Origin: DASZIT01 sp963709665
GTDB lineage: Bacteria; Actinomycetota; Acidimicrobiia; Acidimicrobiales; RAAP-2
Length of the DNA: 64,000 bases
Assembly (NCBI GenBank): GCA_963709665.1
Contig: CAVPWU010000003.1
Span: 1 to 64,000, forward strand
Direction: 5' to 3'
Part shown: positions 17,567 to 26,240 of the stretch, piece after piece
Position numbering within the stretch: position 1 is the stretch's first letter
Layout: the number at the start of each line of letters is the position of its first letter
Notes under the pieces: generated by a model
Databases searched by the model: none
What the model saw: only the letters and a program-made list of their open reading frames with translations
Told to the model about the DNA's origin: nothing
Translations under genes and position numbers: made by a program

Positions 17567-18616
17567 TCAGCCGCGGGGGAGGTAGCGATAGACCTCGCGG
17601 GCGATGTAGCGCTGAAGGATCCGGATGATGTCGCGCTTGGTCCGGCCTTCCTTCACTCGACGGTCGAAGTAGTGGGTGGTCTCCGGGTCGTGGGCGATGC
17701 GAACCATAGCGATGCGCCAGAGCGCGCTGTTGGCCTGGCGGTCCCCACCGTTGTGCCGGCGCATACGTCCGGCGTTCTTGCCAGACTCGGCCGGGACCGG
17801 GGACACGCCACACAGGTGGGCCCAGGCGGCCTCCGAATGCAGCCGTTCGGGATTGTCGCCGGCCGCCATCAAAAGGGACGCAGCCGTATCGGGCCCGACG
17901 CCGAATCGGGCCATCAGATCGGGAGCGGTGGCAAGAAGCAACGACTCGATCTTCTCGTTGAGTTCTTCGAGCTCGGCGTCGAATGCCATGACCCGGTGGG
18001 CCAGCGAGGCGAGCGACGCTTTGGTGGCTGCGGTCAGAGGATCGGACGCCCGGGTGGATCGGAGCTTGGCTGCTTCGGCTACCAGAGCCGTGACCGAGAG
18101 ACCCTTCAGGCGGGAATGGAGCTGGTCAGGGGCGGTGATCACCAAATGCCGCATCTGGACGATGGCCTTCACCCGGGCCTGTCGGGCCGAGCGCTTGGCC
18201 ACCACCAAGACTCGGATGGCCTCGACGGGACCGTCCTTGGTCTTGCCCGCACCTAGCGCCCGGCCGCTGATAACGGCACGAGCGGCCTCGACCGCATCGA
18301 GGGGATCGGACTTGCCGTGGCTGCGTCGGGCTTGCCGGTTGGGTCGATTGACCTCGACGACTTCGACACCCTTGCGGCGGAGGAATCGAGCGAGTCCCAC
18401 TCCATAGGAACCGGTGCCCTCGATGCCGACCTTGGTCACCTGGCCGAACTCCTCGAGCCAGGCCAGCAAGGCTTTGTAGCCGGCGGCGTCTGCGTCGAAC
18501 GACTCGGTGCCGACCAGCCGGCCCAGTGGGTCGAGTGCGGCAGCAACGTGGGTATCGAGGTGGGTGTCGACGCCACCCGTGATACCGGGGGGAGCTTCTA
18601 CGATGGTCATGGCCAT
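17567..18616 (-). CDS. IS110-family transposase
   Basis: About 349 residues from ATG at 18,616 (ATG at 18,610 two codons later), preceded by AAGGAAGGAAGGG. The N-terminal RuvC-like DEDD domain starts GGVDTHLDTHVAA and includes GIEGTGSYG and RRSHGKSDPLDA. The C-terminal Tnp-20 domain includes LMARFGVGPDTAASLLMAAG, AHLCGVSPVPAESG, and the Ser-containing region RHNGGDRQANSALWRI. It looks full-length and uninterrupted. DEDD recombinases of this family excise and insert circles guided by a bridge RNA (established for IS621 and relatives). Confidence 0.93.
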   Translation of the reverse strand: MAMTIVEAPPGITGGVDTHLDTHVAAALDPLGRLVGTESFDADAAGYKALLAWLEEFGQVTKVGIEGTGSYGVGLARFLRRKGVEVVEVNRPNRQARRSHGKSDPLDAVEAARAVISGRALGAGKTKDGPVEAIRVLVVAKRSARQARVKAIVQMRHLVITAPDQLHSRLKGLSVTALVAEAAKLRSTRASDPLTAATKASLASLAHRVMAFDAELEELNEKIESLLLATAPDLMARFGVGPDTAASLLMAAGDNPERLHSEAAWAHLCGVSPVPAESGKNAGRMRRHNGGDRQANSALWRIAMVRIAHDPETTHYFDRRVKEGRTKRDIIRILQRYIAREVYRYLPRG

Positions 18617-18674
18617 CCCTTCCTTCCTTAGCGGTTGAGGGGTGGCACGGCCGTCCTGGATCGGAGCGACGGGC

Positions 18675-18702
18675 GGTCGGGACTGTTGCTGCAGTCCTGA
18701 CC
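18675..18702 (-). ncRNA. hairpin, candidate part of the IS110 bridge RNA
   Basis: On the minus strand the 28 nt fold into arms GGTC/GACC (4 bp), one A-C mismatch, GGACTG/CAGTCC (6 bp) and loop CAGCAA. The hairpin starts about 60 nt upstream of the transposase ATG, where the bridge RNA of the IS110 group is encoded. Full RNA limits and its target and donor loops cannot be assigned without the element ends. Confidence 0.45.
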
Positions 18703-18904
18703 AATCACCCAACCTCAGAGACGGGGCGTGCCGTTGTCAATGTGCTGTCTGGAAGGGCTCAGCCGACGACGCCCGAGAGCGCCTCATGACCTCAAGTCAG
18801 GCCGAATCCTCCAGTGCTCCCGAAGCTATTGAGGACCAGCAGCTCAGCGGTGGACCCCCAAGAGAAGTGTGAATGATATGGGGCAGAGCACGACGAACGT
18901 GTCT

Positions 18905-18910
18905 TACGCT
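18905..18910 (+). promoter_or_regulatory. -10-like element (TACGCT), leaderless start geometry
   Basis: TACGCT is followed by exactly 7 nt and the ATG at 18,918. No Shine-Dalgarno sequence is present. Confidence 0.45.
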
Positions 18911-18917
18911 GCCTGGC

Positions 18918-19319
18918 ATGAGCAGAACCGCAGCCATTAGCTTCCGTGGTCGGATGCTCTGGGTAACCACCGAGGGACTTCAGCAGTGGTTGCGCCTGCT
19001 GGTCGACGAATCTGAAAACGTCGAGGGTCGGGACGAGGATTGGTTCTCCGATCTCCGCCGAGACTGGTCGATCCAGGCGGAAGTTGATGACTTGGGGGCC
19101 ACACTGTCAGATGCCTGGAGCAATCAGCAGGTTGCGGTACTTTTGGAGATGGCAAGGGCCGCTCAGACTGCAGTTTCCGATGATCGGGTGATGCAGATTT
19201 CCGATGGCTGGATCCAGCTTCTGTCGGGCGACCTACCTCCCGATCCGCCGTCTGCTTGGTGGTTCCTTGGTGCGGCAAATGATGGCTGGCGGCAGATGGC
19301 GAAGCGGACTTCTGACTAG
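18918..19319 (+). CDS. hypothetical protein
   Basis: 133 residues. Starts MSRTAAISFRGRMLWVTTEG; contains WLRLLVDESENVEGRDEDWF and a tail SAWWFLGAANDGWRQMAK. Acidic and Trp-rich, no family recognised. The start choice rests on the -10 element 7 nt upstream. It converges with the methyltransferase gene. Confidence 0.55.
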   Translation: MSRTAAISFRGRMLWVTTEGLQQWLRLLVDESENVEGRDEDWFSDLRRDWSIQAEVDDLGATLSDAWSNQQVAVLLEMARAAQTAVSDDRVMQISDGWIQLLSGDLPPDPPSAWWFLGAANDGWRQMAKRTSD

Positions 19320-19439
19320 CCGTTTGGTCTCGGCGGATGGTCTGGGCGATTAATTCGCCCTGTCATCAAAGTGCCGATCTGGGCACCTGATAACCGCCCC
19401 GGTCCCAGCGGTCGGGGGCACTCTGTCCTGCCTCGCACC

Positions 19440-20093
19440 TCAGTGCGAATGGCCCACCAGAAGTGCGAACCCTCGCCAACGCCACATGCAATCAACCTGC
19501 GACAGTCCGCCCTCTCGCATCCATAGGAGCTGGGATTCAACAGGGGCAAGTCGATCCTCAGGGTCATCATCAGCACGGCCTATGAGGTCCAGGAACTGGC
19601 GATGAAGCTCGGGTGTGGCTGAGGCGACTACTTCCAGATTGGCAAAGACACCTTCGTCGGTGAGTTGTCCAGCGACCTCACTGAAAAGCTCCCGCTTTCG
19701 CTCGTCCTCGACGTGGTGGATTGAGAATCCAGCGACAACAACATCGAACGAACCAAGTGGCGTGAGGGACTCCTCCAAACTCCACTCTCGGAGCTGAACT
19801 CGATGATCGCCGTCGAATCGATCTCGAGCATGGCTGAGCATGGCGGGCGAGGAGTCGACGGCCAGAACCCTCTCGACGCTGCTTCGGTGTTCGAGCACCA
19901 GTGCAGCCAGCCTGCCGTCCCCACAACCCAGGTCGAGAACGGTGCGAGGTGAGGCAGGCAGCACCGACACCAGTACCTCCTCACCTGCAGCCCGTGGGGC
20001 CAATCCACCAATCCGGGTCAGGTAGCGATCCACTCGATCAGGATCACTCCACGTTGCCGCCTGGGGGTTCTCGGGACCTGGTGGGATGGCCAC
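19440..20093 (-). CDS. class I SAM-dependent methyltransferase
   Basis: About 217 residues from the GTG at 20,093; an in-frame TTG at 20,168 would add 25 residues and neither has a good ribosome site. Motif I is TVLDLGCGDGRLAALVLE, motif II the acidic LAVDSSPAMLSHARDRF, followed by FDVVVAGFSIHHVEDERK. This is a UbiE/Methyltransf_25-like Rossmann fold. Substrate unknown. It stands alone between two orphan genes. Confidence 0.85.
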   Translation of the reverse strand: MAIPPGPENPQAATWSDPDRVDRYLTRIGGLAPRAAGEEVLVSVLPASPRTVLDLGCGDGRLAALVLEHRSSVERVLAVDSSPAMLSHARDRFDGDHRVQLREWSLEESLTPLGSFDVVVAGFSIHHVEDERKRELFSEVAGQLTDEGVFANLEVVASATPELHRQFLDLIGRADDDPEDRLAPVESQLLWMREGGLSQVDCMWRWRGFALLVGHSH

Positions 20094-20266
20094 CTCCAGA
20101 TACTTACCGAAGGAGCGACCTGGCGCCCGTCCGCACCTGCCCCACTCGTGCCGTCTAGCCACGGTCAATAACTGACCCTCTCCCGGCGATAGGGGACGGT
20201 CTCATTGGAGACCGCACCACGGCCGACACGGCCGGACCCACCATCGAATCCCCATGCCATGCCCTG

Positions 20267-20272
20267 TACTGT
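20267..20272 (+). promoter_or_regulatory. -10-like element (TACTGT), leaderless start geometry
   Basis: TACTGT lies 6 nt before the ATG at 20,279, giving a transcript that would begin at or next to the start codon. Confidence 0.4.
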
Positions 20273-20278
20273 CGGAGA

Positions 20279-21034
20279 ATGCGGCAAAGGCTTATAGGCA
20301 GCAGCGTGGCCATAATGCTTGCTGTCGGGCTGACCAGCTGCACAACGGATACTCGTGTCAACCCGTCGCAGACGCCTTCGCCGCCCTCGACGGAGACGTT
20401 TGTATCCACACCCGAGTCATCCACGACAACGACTGCTCCGTCGTCGCCGTGTGACGGTTTCGGTATCCACACCAATGGCTCACCGGAATCCACCACGATT
20501 GAGCAGCTTCTACTTTCGAACTCCGACATCCCAAGCGGATGGACGACAACAGGGCCGACGATCGCCGCCGCCCCCGGACCGCCATCGACCGCCATCCTTC
20601 CGAGTACCAACCAGGATCCGGTGGCTTCGATCACCTACGAATATCCGCCCCCTGCACCTCCCTCCTCAGGGCCAGCACCCACTGTGAACAGTGTTAGTGA
20701 AACGCTTGCTCGCTTCCCAACCGAGCAATTGGCAACGGAGGTCCTTGGTCGCCTCAATGCCCAAGCGAGTCAGTGCAATGCGGGGCCCGTCATTGTCTTA
20801 CCCGATACCACGCCCTCCCTTTCCGCCACGCTGGGCGACTACGGAAGTTCTTATCAAGACGCAGCCACTGCCACCGTGTTCGTCCAACGTGGATCGTTCG
20901 TGGCAGAGCTGTATTGGTCGGATATCTGGAATCTGCGAGAAACCGGTGGCCGCCCCGGAACGCCCCCACTACCGACGCCGGCGCAGATGACCAGCACGGT
21001 CACTGATGCCCTGGCCTCTTTGCCGAGCCAGTGA
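20279..21034 (+). CDS. putative lipoprotein
   Basis: 251 residues. The signal peptide MRQRLIGSSVAIMLAVGL ends in lipobox LTSC. A Ser/Thr/Pro-rich linker follows (about 22-55), then a globular domain of some 190 residues (IEQLLLSNSDIPSGWTTTG, ETLARFPTEQLATEVLGRLN, ATVFVQRGSFVAELYW). It resembles sensor-like lipoproteins (PknH-sensor or LpqN-like folds) of actinobacteria, but that match is by general appearance only. Confidence 0.75.
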   Translation: MRQRLIGSSVAIMLAVGLTSCTTDTRVNPSQTPSPPSTETFVSTPESSTTTTAPSSPCDGFGIHTNGSPESTTIEQLLLSNSDIPSGWTTTGPTIAAAPGPPSTAILPSTNQDPVASITYEYPPPAPPSSGPAPTVNSVSETLARFPTEQLATEVLGRLNAQASQCNAGPVIVLPDTTPSLSATLGDYGSSYQDAATATVFVQRGSFVAELYWSDIWNLRETGGRPGTPPLPTPAQMTSTVTDALASLPSQ

Positions 21035-21152
21035 GCTGAAGATCTGACGCGCGCCGTCGAAGTGCCGGAGCGTGACGCTCGCGGCCGGACAAGCACCTCT
21101 GCTCTGAGGCTGGATCCTGTGACCACCACCCGGCGATCAGGGGCAGGGCGGC

Positions 21153-21389
21153 CTACTCCCAACCCTTCGCCGAGTAGGACTCCTCATCGTCGTCCGGGTA
21201 GTCGGAAACGTAGGGCGGCCAGCCCATCCGGGCGTGATACTTGGTCATGGCGTCGAGATGGCTCTGAGCCTCAAAAGTCCAATCCAGAAGTGAACCTTCC
21301 GGGAGGAGTGCTCGGGCTGCATCCCCCAGGGGGCCGGCCAGGCAGATCGTCTGCAATCCGTCGCGATCGACCCACAGTTCATGAAGCAT
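21153..21389 (-). CDS. small conserved hypothetical protein
   Basis: 78 residues, MLHELWVDRDGLQTICLAGP, with LLDWTFEAQSHLDAMTKYH and an acidic end SDYPDDDEESYSAKGWE. Clear protein-like composition and an ATG start at 21,389. Likely a small orphan family; I know no function. Confidence 0.6.
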   Translation of the reverse strand: MLHELWVDRDGLQTICLAGPLGDAARALLPEGSLLDWTFEAQSHLDAMTKYHARMGWPPYVSDYPDDDEESYSAKGWE

Positions 21390-21463
21390 GTGCGAACGAT
21401 AGGTGGCGCACCGTCCCGGCGATCTGGGTCACCTGTTCCCTCACAATGATTGGGACCGGCGTG

Positions 21464-21805
21464 CTACCTCCGCTGCTCCAGTCGTCGAGCGGGCACGCAG
21501 TCAGACAGCTGGCCGACTGGGGGTGCGGCATTGGCACGCAGTCGAGTCTGGTGCCGGAACACGAGCGAGGTGGCGATGCCTCCCACCGCTGCTCCGACAA
21601 CACCCGCACTCAAGACCAACCATTCCCAGGTCAGAGGCGTACATACCTTTGGTCCCCCGGCACGGGAGACCGAGCACGAACTGAGTAGTGCGGGAGAATT
21701 AAGTAAGAACGTCACAACAACCGTGAGCACCATCGCTGCAAAACCGCACAGGACCGCCACCCCTGCGATTGCTACGCCTCGGGAGACTCCCCCTGATTGC
21801 TCCAC
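21464..21805 (-). CDS. small membrane protein, two predicted helices
   Basis: About 113 residues if the GTG at 21,805 is used, or 119 from a TTG at 21,823; neither has a clear ribosome site. Helices are VAIAGVAVLCGFAAMVLTVV and WLVLSAGVVGAAVGGIATSL. The loop between them has two cysteines (SSCSV, KVCTP) that may pair outside. Function unknown. Confidence 0.5.
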   Translation of the reverse strand: MEQSGGVSRGVAIAGVAVLCGFAAMVLTVVVTFLLNSPALLSSCSVSRAGGPKVCTPLTWEWLVLSAGVVGAAVGGIATSLVFRHQTRLRANAAPPVGQLSDCVPARRLEQRR

Positions 21806-21959
21806 GTTGCCAGTATGACGCAACGGGGTCGGTTCGGACTGACCCGGGGTTCGGGGTCACTCCCGTTCGGTCGTGAAGTACCAACACAGATCTCCGGCAA
21901 CTCACACTTTGTGGATTTTCCGCTGGTCGGGGTGGCTTCGACGTGAGAGCCTGACGCCC

Positions 21960-22637
21960 ATGAGTTCTGAGCCGCAGGCTCGTGACCTTGGGCACGTGGT
22001 CCTCGGATCGGGTGAATTCCGCGTTGTCCACTGGCCGCCCTATAGGTTCCTCGAACATCCATCGCTCATGCTCGTCAGCGAGGACGGCTCGGGCGGGGGC
22101 GGCGAGTGCTCCCAGCAGCTCACATGGGTGCTCGGTCACAGCTACATGATGAGCAGGAGTCGGGACAGCGGACCCTTACAGGTTCATGGCGAGGTCGCTG
22201 CCGATTACGGGAATGTCTCCCTCATCTGCCGGGACGGAGCGCAGGTCAACACGGCCATGCTTGATTGCGCCGATGTCCTCGGGTTCAACGTCTACGTGGC
22301 GGCAGTTCTGAGCCCGCCTCTTCGGATCATCGCCTCAAACGACAGCGGACATGCGGTGTCAAAGCTCAATAGCCAACCCTCGTTCTGGACGCACGAGACT
22401 CCCGAGGGGGCTGCTCTAGCTGGATGGCCAACGACGTCTGAGGCACGGGTCCGGTCGATTGTGGTTGACGGGGACCGGGCAGAGGTGGTCCTTGATGCCG
22501 ATCCCAGCTGGCCAAGCTGGGTGTACTGCGTCAAGACGCGAGGTCGGTGGCACGAGGCCATTGCTGAGAACGGACCCACGGTCGGGTGGGATGACCCTTG
22601 GCCAGATCCATTGGCTCCACGGCCGGGCGTCAGATAG
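21960..22637 (+). CDS. hypothetical protein
   Basis: 225 residues from ATG at 21,960. Begins MSSEPQARDLGHVVLGSGEF and contains SVSLICRDG-like and SIVVDGDRAEVVLDADPSW segments, suggesting a beta-rich soluble protein. No signal peptide and no family recognised. It ends 39 bp before the stop of the convergent gene at 22,677. Confidence 0.6.
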   Translation: MSSEPQARDLGHVVLGSGEFRVVHWPPYRFLEHPSLMLVSEDGSGGGGECSQQLTWVLGHSYMMSRSRDSGPLQVHGEVAADYGNVSLICRDGAQVNTAMLDCADVLGFNVYVAAVLSPPLRIIASNDSGHAVSKLNSQPSFWTHETPEGAALAGWPTTSEARVRSIVVDGDRAEVVLDADPSWPSWVYCVKTRGRWHEAIAENGPTVGWDDPWPDPLAPRPGVR

Positions 22638-22676
22638 AGGGCGACCCGCTCCCGGCGGTCTGGGACAGTGTGATCC

Positions 22677-23282
22677 TCACGATGTTGGATTCAGCGAACC
22701 TGTGAATTTCAAGAGGCAGGTCACCAGAATGAGCAGCAGGGGCGGTGGTCCGGCGAAGGTTCCCTTGATCGTTACATCTGATTCTGATTTCGCCAGGACG
22801 AGGTTCACGGCCTCATCTCCGATTGCCCCCCGGACCCATGCCTCGTCCAGCATTGAACCAATCGATCCGATCAGGTTCACTGGAGTCTCATCCCACGAGC
22901 CAACGGCTGAGATCGTCTTGCCCAATCCGCCAAGCGAAGGAGAGAGCAGGGCGGTCACCGCAACCCCGTCGATCTCTCCTTCCACACGCCCTTTTCGGAA
23001 GAAGGGCATTGGATCCTCAAGGAAGAACCTGCCGCTCAACTCGGCTGGTGTGTCGTTCCATCCCCCACTCACGTTGGCGACCACGGGCTCTCCAGGGGCA
23101 AGTCCGTAGTTGGAACTGCTCTCCCAACGTACGTTGATCTCGTCGGCACCAGCGATCCCTTTGACGAACCCGTGCCTGATCGCAAGAACCGTGCTGTCCG
23201 GCTGCTCCAGATCTGTCAGTTGACCCCCCGAATACCTGAGATCGATCAATGCGGGATCTGGAATCACTCGGCCAGTTTGCAC
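22677..23282 (-). CDS. hypothetical protein, probably truncated at its start
   Basis: About 200 residues from a GTG at 23,282 (GTG at 23,267 possible); there is no ribosome site and the open frame runs further upstream into the repeat end of the tandem-recombinase element. Internal repeats occur: ANVSGGWNDTPAELSGRF, SAVGSWDETPVNLIGSI and GAIGDEAVNLVL share a pattern of about 35-45 residues, as in a beta-sandwich or short repeat protein. The C-terminus is hydrophobic. Insertion of the recombinase element may have removed the true 5' end. Confidence 0.5.
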   Translation of the reverse strand: MQTGRVIPDPALIDLRYSGGQLTDLEQPDSTVLAIRHGFVKGIAGADEINVRWESSSNYGLAPGEPVVANVSGGWNDTPAELSGRFFLEDPMPFFRKGRVEGEIDGVAVTALLSPSLGGLGKTISAVGSWDETPVNLIGSIGSMLDEAWVRGAIGDEAVNLVLAKSESDVTIKGTFAGPPPLLLILVTCLLKFTGSLNPTS

Positions 23283-23323
23283 GAATCGAACTCGACCATG
23301 CCCGACGCCGTGTTCGGGATGGT

Positions 23324-23376
23324 CACGGGTTATCCACACGCCCGGATGTGTTGTTACACGGGTGATCCACACGCCC
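23324..23376 (+). repeat. paired direct repeats at the downstream end of the tandem-recombinase element
   Basis: CACGGGTTATCCACACGCCC at 23,324-23,343 and CACGGGTGATCCACACGCCC at 23,357-23,376 differ at one position and are 33 bp apart. The second is preceded by TTA, making TTACACGGGTGA, the motif found twice in inverted orientation upstream of the first recombinase gene (25,806-25,848). They are likely recombinase binding sites that form one end of the element. Confidence 0.75.
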
Positions 23377-23401
23377 TGGGCCGAGGCCCATCGAAGCACA
23401 G

Positions 23402-24700
23402 TCAGCCGGCGCCGTCGACGTCGTCGATGAGCTTCTCGAAGAGCACGATCCGGTCGGCCTGGTCGTGTTCGACTGCATGGTCCCTCTGGCGCTTCAGGAT
23501 CGGGATGAACTGGGGGCCGGTCTCGAAGAAGGTGCAACGCTCGCAGGCCGACTCGAACGAGCAGCCCAAGGCGGCGGGCCGGGTGCACATCCCGTTGCCC
23601 AGCATCCGACGATGGTCGGCGGCCAGTCGGCGCATGTTCGTCCCCGCGGCGTCGTCGGGAAGGGCTTCGGTTCTCCCGTAGTTGGCTTCGACGGCCTCGG
23701 TCACCCGGAAGTACTCGTCGGCCACCGTGCGGTCCGAGATCCGGGCATAGGTCATGGTCATGCGCATCGATCGGTGGCCGAGGAGGGCGGCGATCGCCTC
23801 CAGGCTCATCCCCCGGTTGATGGCCTGGGTGGCCAGGGTGTGGCGGAGCTGATGGGGGTGGACGTGTCCCACACCCGCCCGCTTGGCCACCGCCGCCACG
23901 TAGCGGTGGATGGTCCGCCGGTCGAAGGGCTGACCGTCGTTGCGGACGACCAGCCGACCCGAGCGGCTCGGGCCTCGGGTCCTCCGATAGTCGGTGATGA
24001 GGTCGACCAGGATGGGGTGGAGGGGGACGTAGCGGTCGTTGTGCAGCTTGCCCACCGGGATGCGTAGCCAGAAGGTCTCGCTGATCTGCACCATGGCGTC
24101 GTCCTCGAGGGCGGCCAGCTCCCCGACCCGCATGCCGGTCCGGGCCAGCAGCTCCATCATCAGCCGACGGCGCCGGTTGGGATCGGCGGCCACCGCCGCC
24201 ATGAACCTGGCCATGGTGGGGTCGTCCAGGAACTTGGGCAGCGGCTCGTCGGCCTTTGGGAAGTCCCCCGGGAAGATCGGCACCCGGGCCGGGGCGTCGT
24301 CATAGCCCCACTCGATGATCCGCTCGAAGAAGGTGCGGAGCAGTCCCAGCCGGTGCCGGATGGTGGTGGTCGAGAGCAGCTTCCCGCGCTTGCCGGGCCG
24401 GGCGGCCTGCCACAGTTTGAAGTCCTCGATGTGGCGCCGCTCGACATCGGCGACGGCCACGCACCACCGGTCGGCCTCGGTCACCCGGCCGGCGAAGAAG
24501 CGCAGGGCGATGTCGAAGGCCCCGACCGTCGAGGGCCGGGCCGACACCGACAGCTGGTCCAGGTAGGTGGCCATGGTGGAGGCCATCAGGGGCGCACGCT
24601 GGGCAATCTCCCCCCAGGTGATCTCCGGCCCGGCACCTCCGAAGCGTCGATTGACCCGCTCGTCTGGCCCGTCGAGGGATGGGATCGGGAGGGCGGTCAT
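23402..24700 (-). CDS. tyrosine recombinase, second of a tandem pair
   Basis: 432 residues; its ATG overlaps the stop of the first recombinase (ATGA), so the two are made together. Core-binding domain near TYLDQLSVSARPSTVGAFDI. Catalytic residues in RTGMRVGELAAL, HPHQLRHTLATQ, LGHRSMRMTMTYARIS. A C-terminal extension of about 100 residues carries four cysteines (MCTRP, LGCSF, SACERC) and RQRDHAVEHDQADR, as in tandem or trio recombinases of transposon type; it may bind zinc. No third recombinase follows, so this is a doublet rather than a complete trio. Confidence 0.92.
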   Translation of the reverse strand: MTALPIPSLDGPDERVNRRFGGAGPEITWGEIAQRAPLMASTMATYLDQLSVSARPSTVGAFDIALRFFAGRVTEADRWCVAVADVERRHIEDFKLWQAARPGKRGKLLSTTTIRHRLGLLRTFFERIIEWGYDDAPARVPIFPGDFPKADEPLPKFLDDPTMARFMAAVAADPNRRRRLMMELLARTGMRVGELAALEDDAMVQISETFWLRIPVGKLHNDRYVPLHPILVDLITDYRRTRGPSRSGRLVVRNDGQPFDRRTIHRYVAAVAKRAGVGHVHPHQLRHTLATQAINRGMSLEAIAALLGHRSMRMTMTYARISDRTVADEYFRVTEAVEANYGRTEALPDDAAGTNMRRLAADHRRMLGNGMCTRPAALGCSFESACERCTFFETGPQFIPILKRQRDHAVEHDQADRIVLFEKLIDDVDGAG

Positions 24701-25740
24701 CGGGCCACCCCCACGTTCGCCTGGGCGTCGATGGCCTCGGCCGCCCGCCGGTACTCGGTGGCCAGCCAGTCACCTCCCAGGTGGAGGTAGATCCGGGTGG
24801 AGGCGATCGAGCGGTGCCCGGCCAGGGCCTGGATGGCCTCGATGGCCATGCCCGCCTCCTTCAGTCGGGTGAAGCAGGTGTGGCGGAGCTCGTGGCAGGT
24901 CCCGTGCACCAGCCCGACCCGGGCCCGGGCAGCCCCGAAGACCTCGTCGAGGCCCTCTGCCGAGAGCGGTGCACCCCGTCGTGGACCCTTCAGGGCCACG
25001 AAGAGCCGGTCGGTCGGAGCATCCGGTGGACGTTCCCGGTTGAGGTAGTCGGCCACGGTGGCGAAGAAGGTCGGGGAGATGGGGACCAGGCGCTGGTGGC
25101 CTCCCTTCCCCTCGGCGATGAACAGCTGGCGCTCGCCGACCCGCAGGTCCTCCAGTCGCAGACCCAGCACCTCGCAGCGACGGAGACCGCCGAGCAGCAT
25201 GGCCTGGGCCATGGCCCGGTCCCGGTCGGTCCGGAACGACGACATCAACAGCTCGACCTCGTCGGCATCGAGGATCCGGGGCAGTCGTCGCACCCCACGC
25301 ACCAGCGGCACGCCCCGTTGGTCGCGATGACGGCTCCGTCGGGTGGGCATCCCCCGGGGCACCGGGTTGGCGGTCATGATCGTGTCCCCTCGCAGCACCA
25401 CGTAACCGAAGAAGGCCGACACCGCCGCCAGCCGCCGCTTGATGGTGGCCGTCGACAGGCCGGACAGGGCATCGCTGATCCGCACCACGTTGTCCGCTCC
25501 GGACCGCGACCGCTGCTGGGCGGCGATGAAACCGAGGACGTCCTTCGGTGTCACCTCGGTCGGATCCTTGGCCACCAACCCGAAGAAGGTCTTCAGGTCG
25601 TGGGCATAGGCCCGCACCGTGCTCGGTCGGCACCGGACCGATGCGAACTCGAGGAACTCGTCGACCAGCTCGTGGCCGACCCGATAGGTCTTCCTCCCGT
25701 CAGGATCGACCGAGGACTCGAATACCGGACTCCACTGCAC
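24697..25740 (-). CDS. tyrosine recombinase, first of a tandem pair
   Basis: 347 residues. Core-binding domain near VDEFLEFASVRCRPSTVRAY. Catalytic motifs GGLRRCEVLGL, CHELRHTCFTRL, AGHRSIASTRIYLHLGG. The gene overlaps the next recombinase by 4 bp. Upstream (25,801-25,932) lie two TTACACGGGTGA sites, so expression may be controlled by recombinase binding to its own end. Both proteins probably act as a heteromer. Confidence 0.92.
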   Translation of the reverse strand: MQWSPVFESSVDPDGRKTYRVGHELVDEFLEFASVRCRPSTVRAYAHDLKTFFGLVAKDPTEVTPKDVLGFIAAQQRSRSGADNVVRISDALSGLSTATIKRRLAAVSAFFGYVVLRGDTIMTANPVPRGMPTRRSRHRDQRGVPLVRGVRRLPRILDADEVELLMSSFRTDRDRAMAQAMLLGGLRRCEVLGLRLEDLRVGERQLFIAEGKGGHQRLVPISPTFFATVADYLNRERPPDAPTDRLFVALKGPRRGAPLSAEGLDEVFGAARARVGLVHGTCHELRHTCFTRLKEAGMAIEAIQALAGHRSIASTRIYLHLGGDWLATEYRRAAEAIDAQANVGVAR

Positions 25741-25802
25741 ACCGCACCTCCTGGTTGGACTTCCACCCGAGGAAGGTTTCTCGGGTGGTTAGTCCAGGGG
25801 GC

Positions 25803-25932
25803 GGATCACCCGTGTAAGTGCCGGTAGGGGACGCTTTCACCCGTGTAATCGCGTTATTGGGACGGAAGGGGCGAATTCGTCGGTTGGCAGTCGCCAACGA
25901 GGCGGATCGCCACCCGATTCAACGTCACCCTC
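25803..25932 (-). repeat. right imperfect inverted-repeat end, upstream of the recombinase pair
   Basis: On the minus strand it reads AGGGTGACGTTG (25,931 to 25,920), CGTCCCAAT, then two TTACACGGGTGA sites (25,848 to 25,837 and 25,817 to 25,806), 31 bp apart. The order and spacing match 488-627 on the plus strand; the left copy has about 10 extra bases between the two sites. Inner site is followed by the recombinase start region. Confidence 0.8.
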
Positions 25933-26240
25933 CCTGGTCACACCCCATTTGCATGCGCGGTGATGAGAGACTCGACGGTGGTGACAGAAGGGGCGGAAGG
26001 AGACGCCGTCCAAACGGAGATTCAGGTCGAGGGGTCATCGGGGCGCCGACTCTGCGAACATTTCGGACCCGCCTTGCTGACTGGCCGAGCCCTCCCGGAT
26101 CAGCAGGCATCTCCGATCTCCCATGGAGGCAGCACCCATGCCGGGCTCGCGCTACTCGGAACGACCCGGCCAAGCGTCGCCGGTTCGTTCCGAGTCCAAT
26201 CCGCAGCTCGCCCACGATCCTGCGTCACACCCTCTGAATA

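Larger units (their letters stand above)
17520..18740 (-). mobile_element. IS110-family insertion sequence (limits approximate)
   Basis: Single transposase gene with about 120 bp of non-coding DNA upstream and a short tail downstream. IS110 elements lack long terminal inverted repeats and do not make clear target duplications, so exact ends cannot be read from one copy. The non-coding part upstream of the gene contains a stable hairpin (18,675-18,702), in the place where IS110 elements encode their bridge RNA. Confidence 0.7.

Noticed and set aside
22677..23588. Third recombinase to make a recombinase trio
   Set aside because: The frame after the second recombinase lacks R, HxxR and Y motifs and reads as an unrelated repeat protein.
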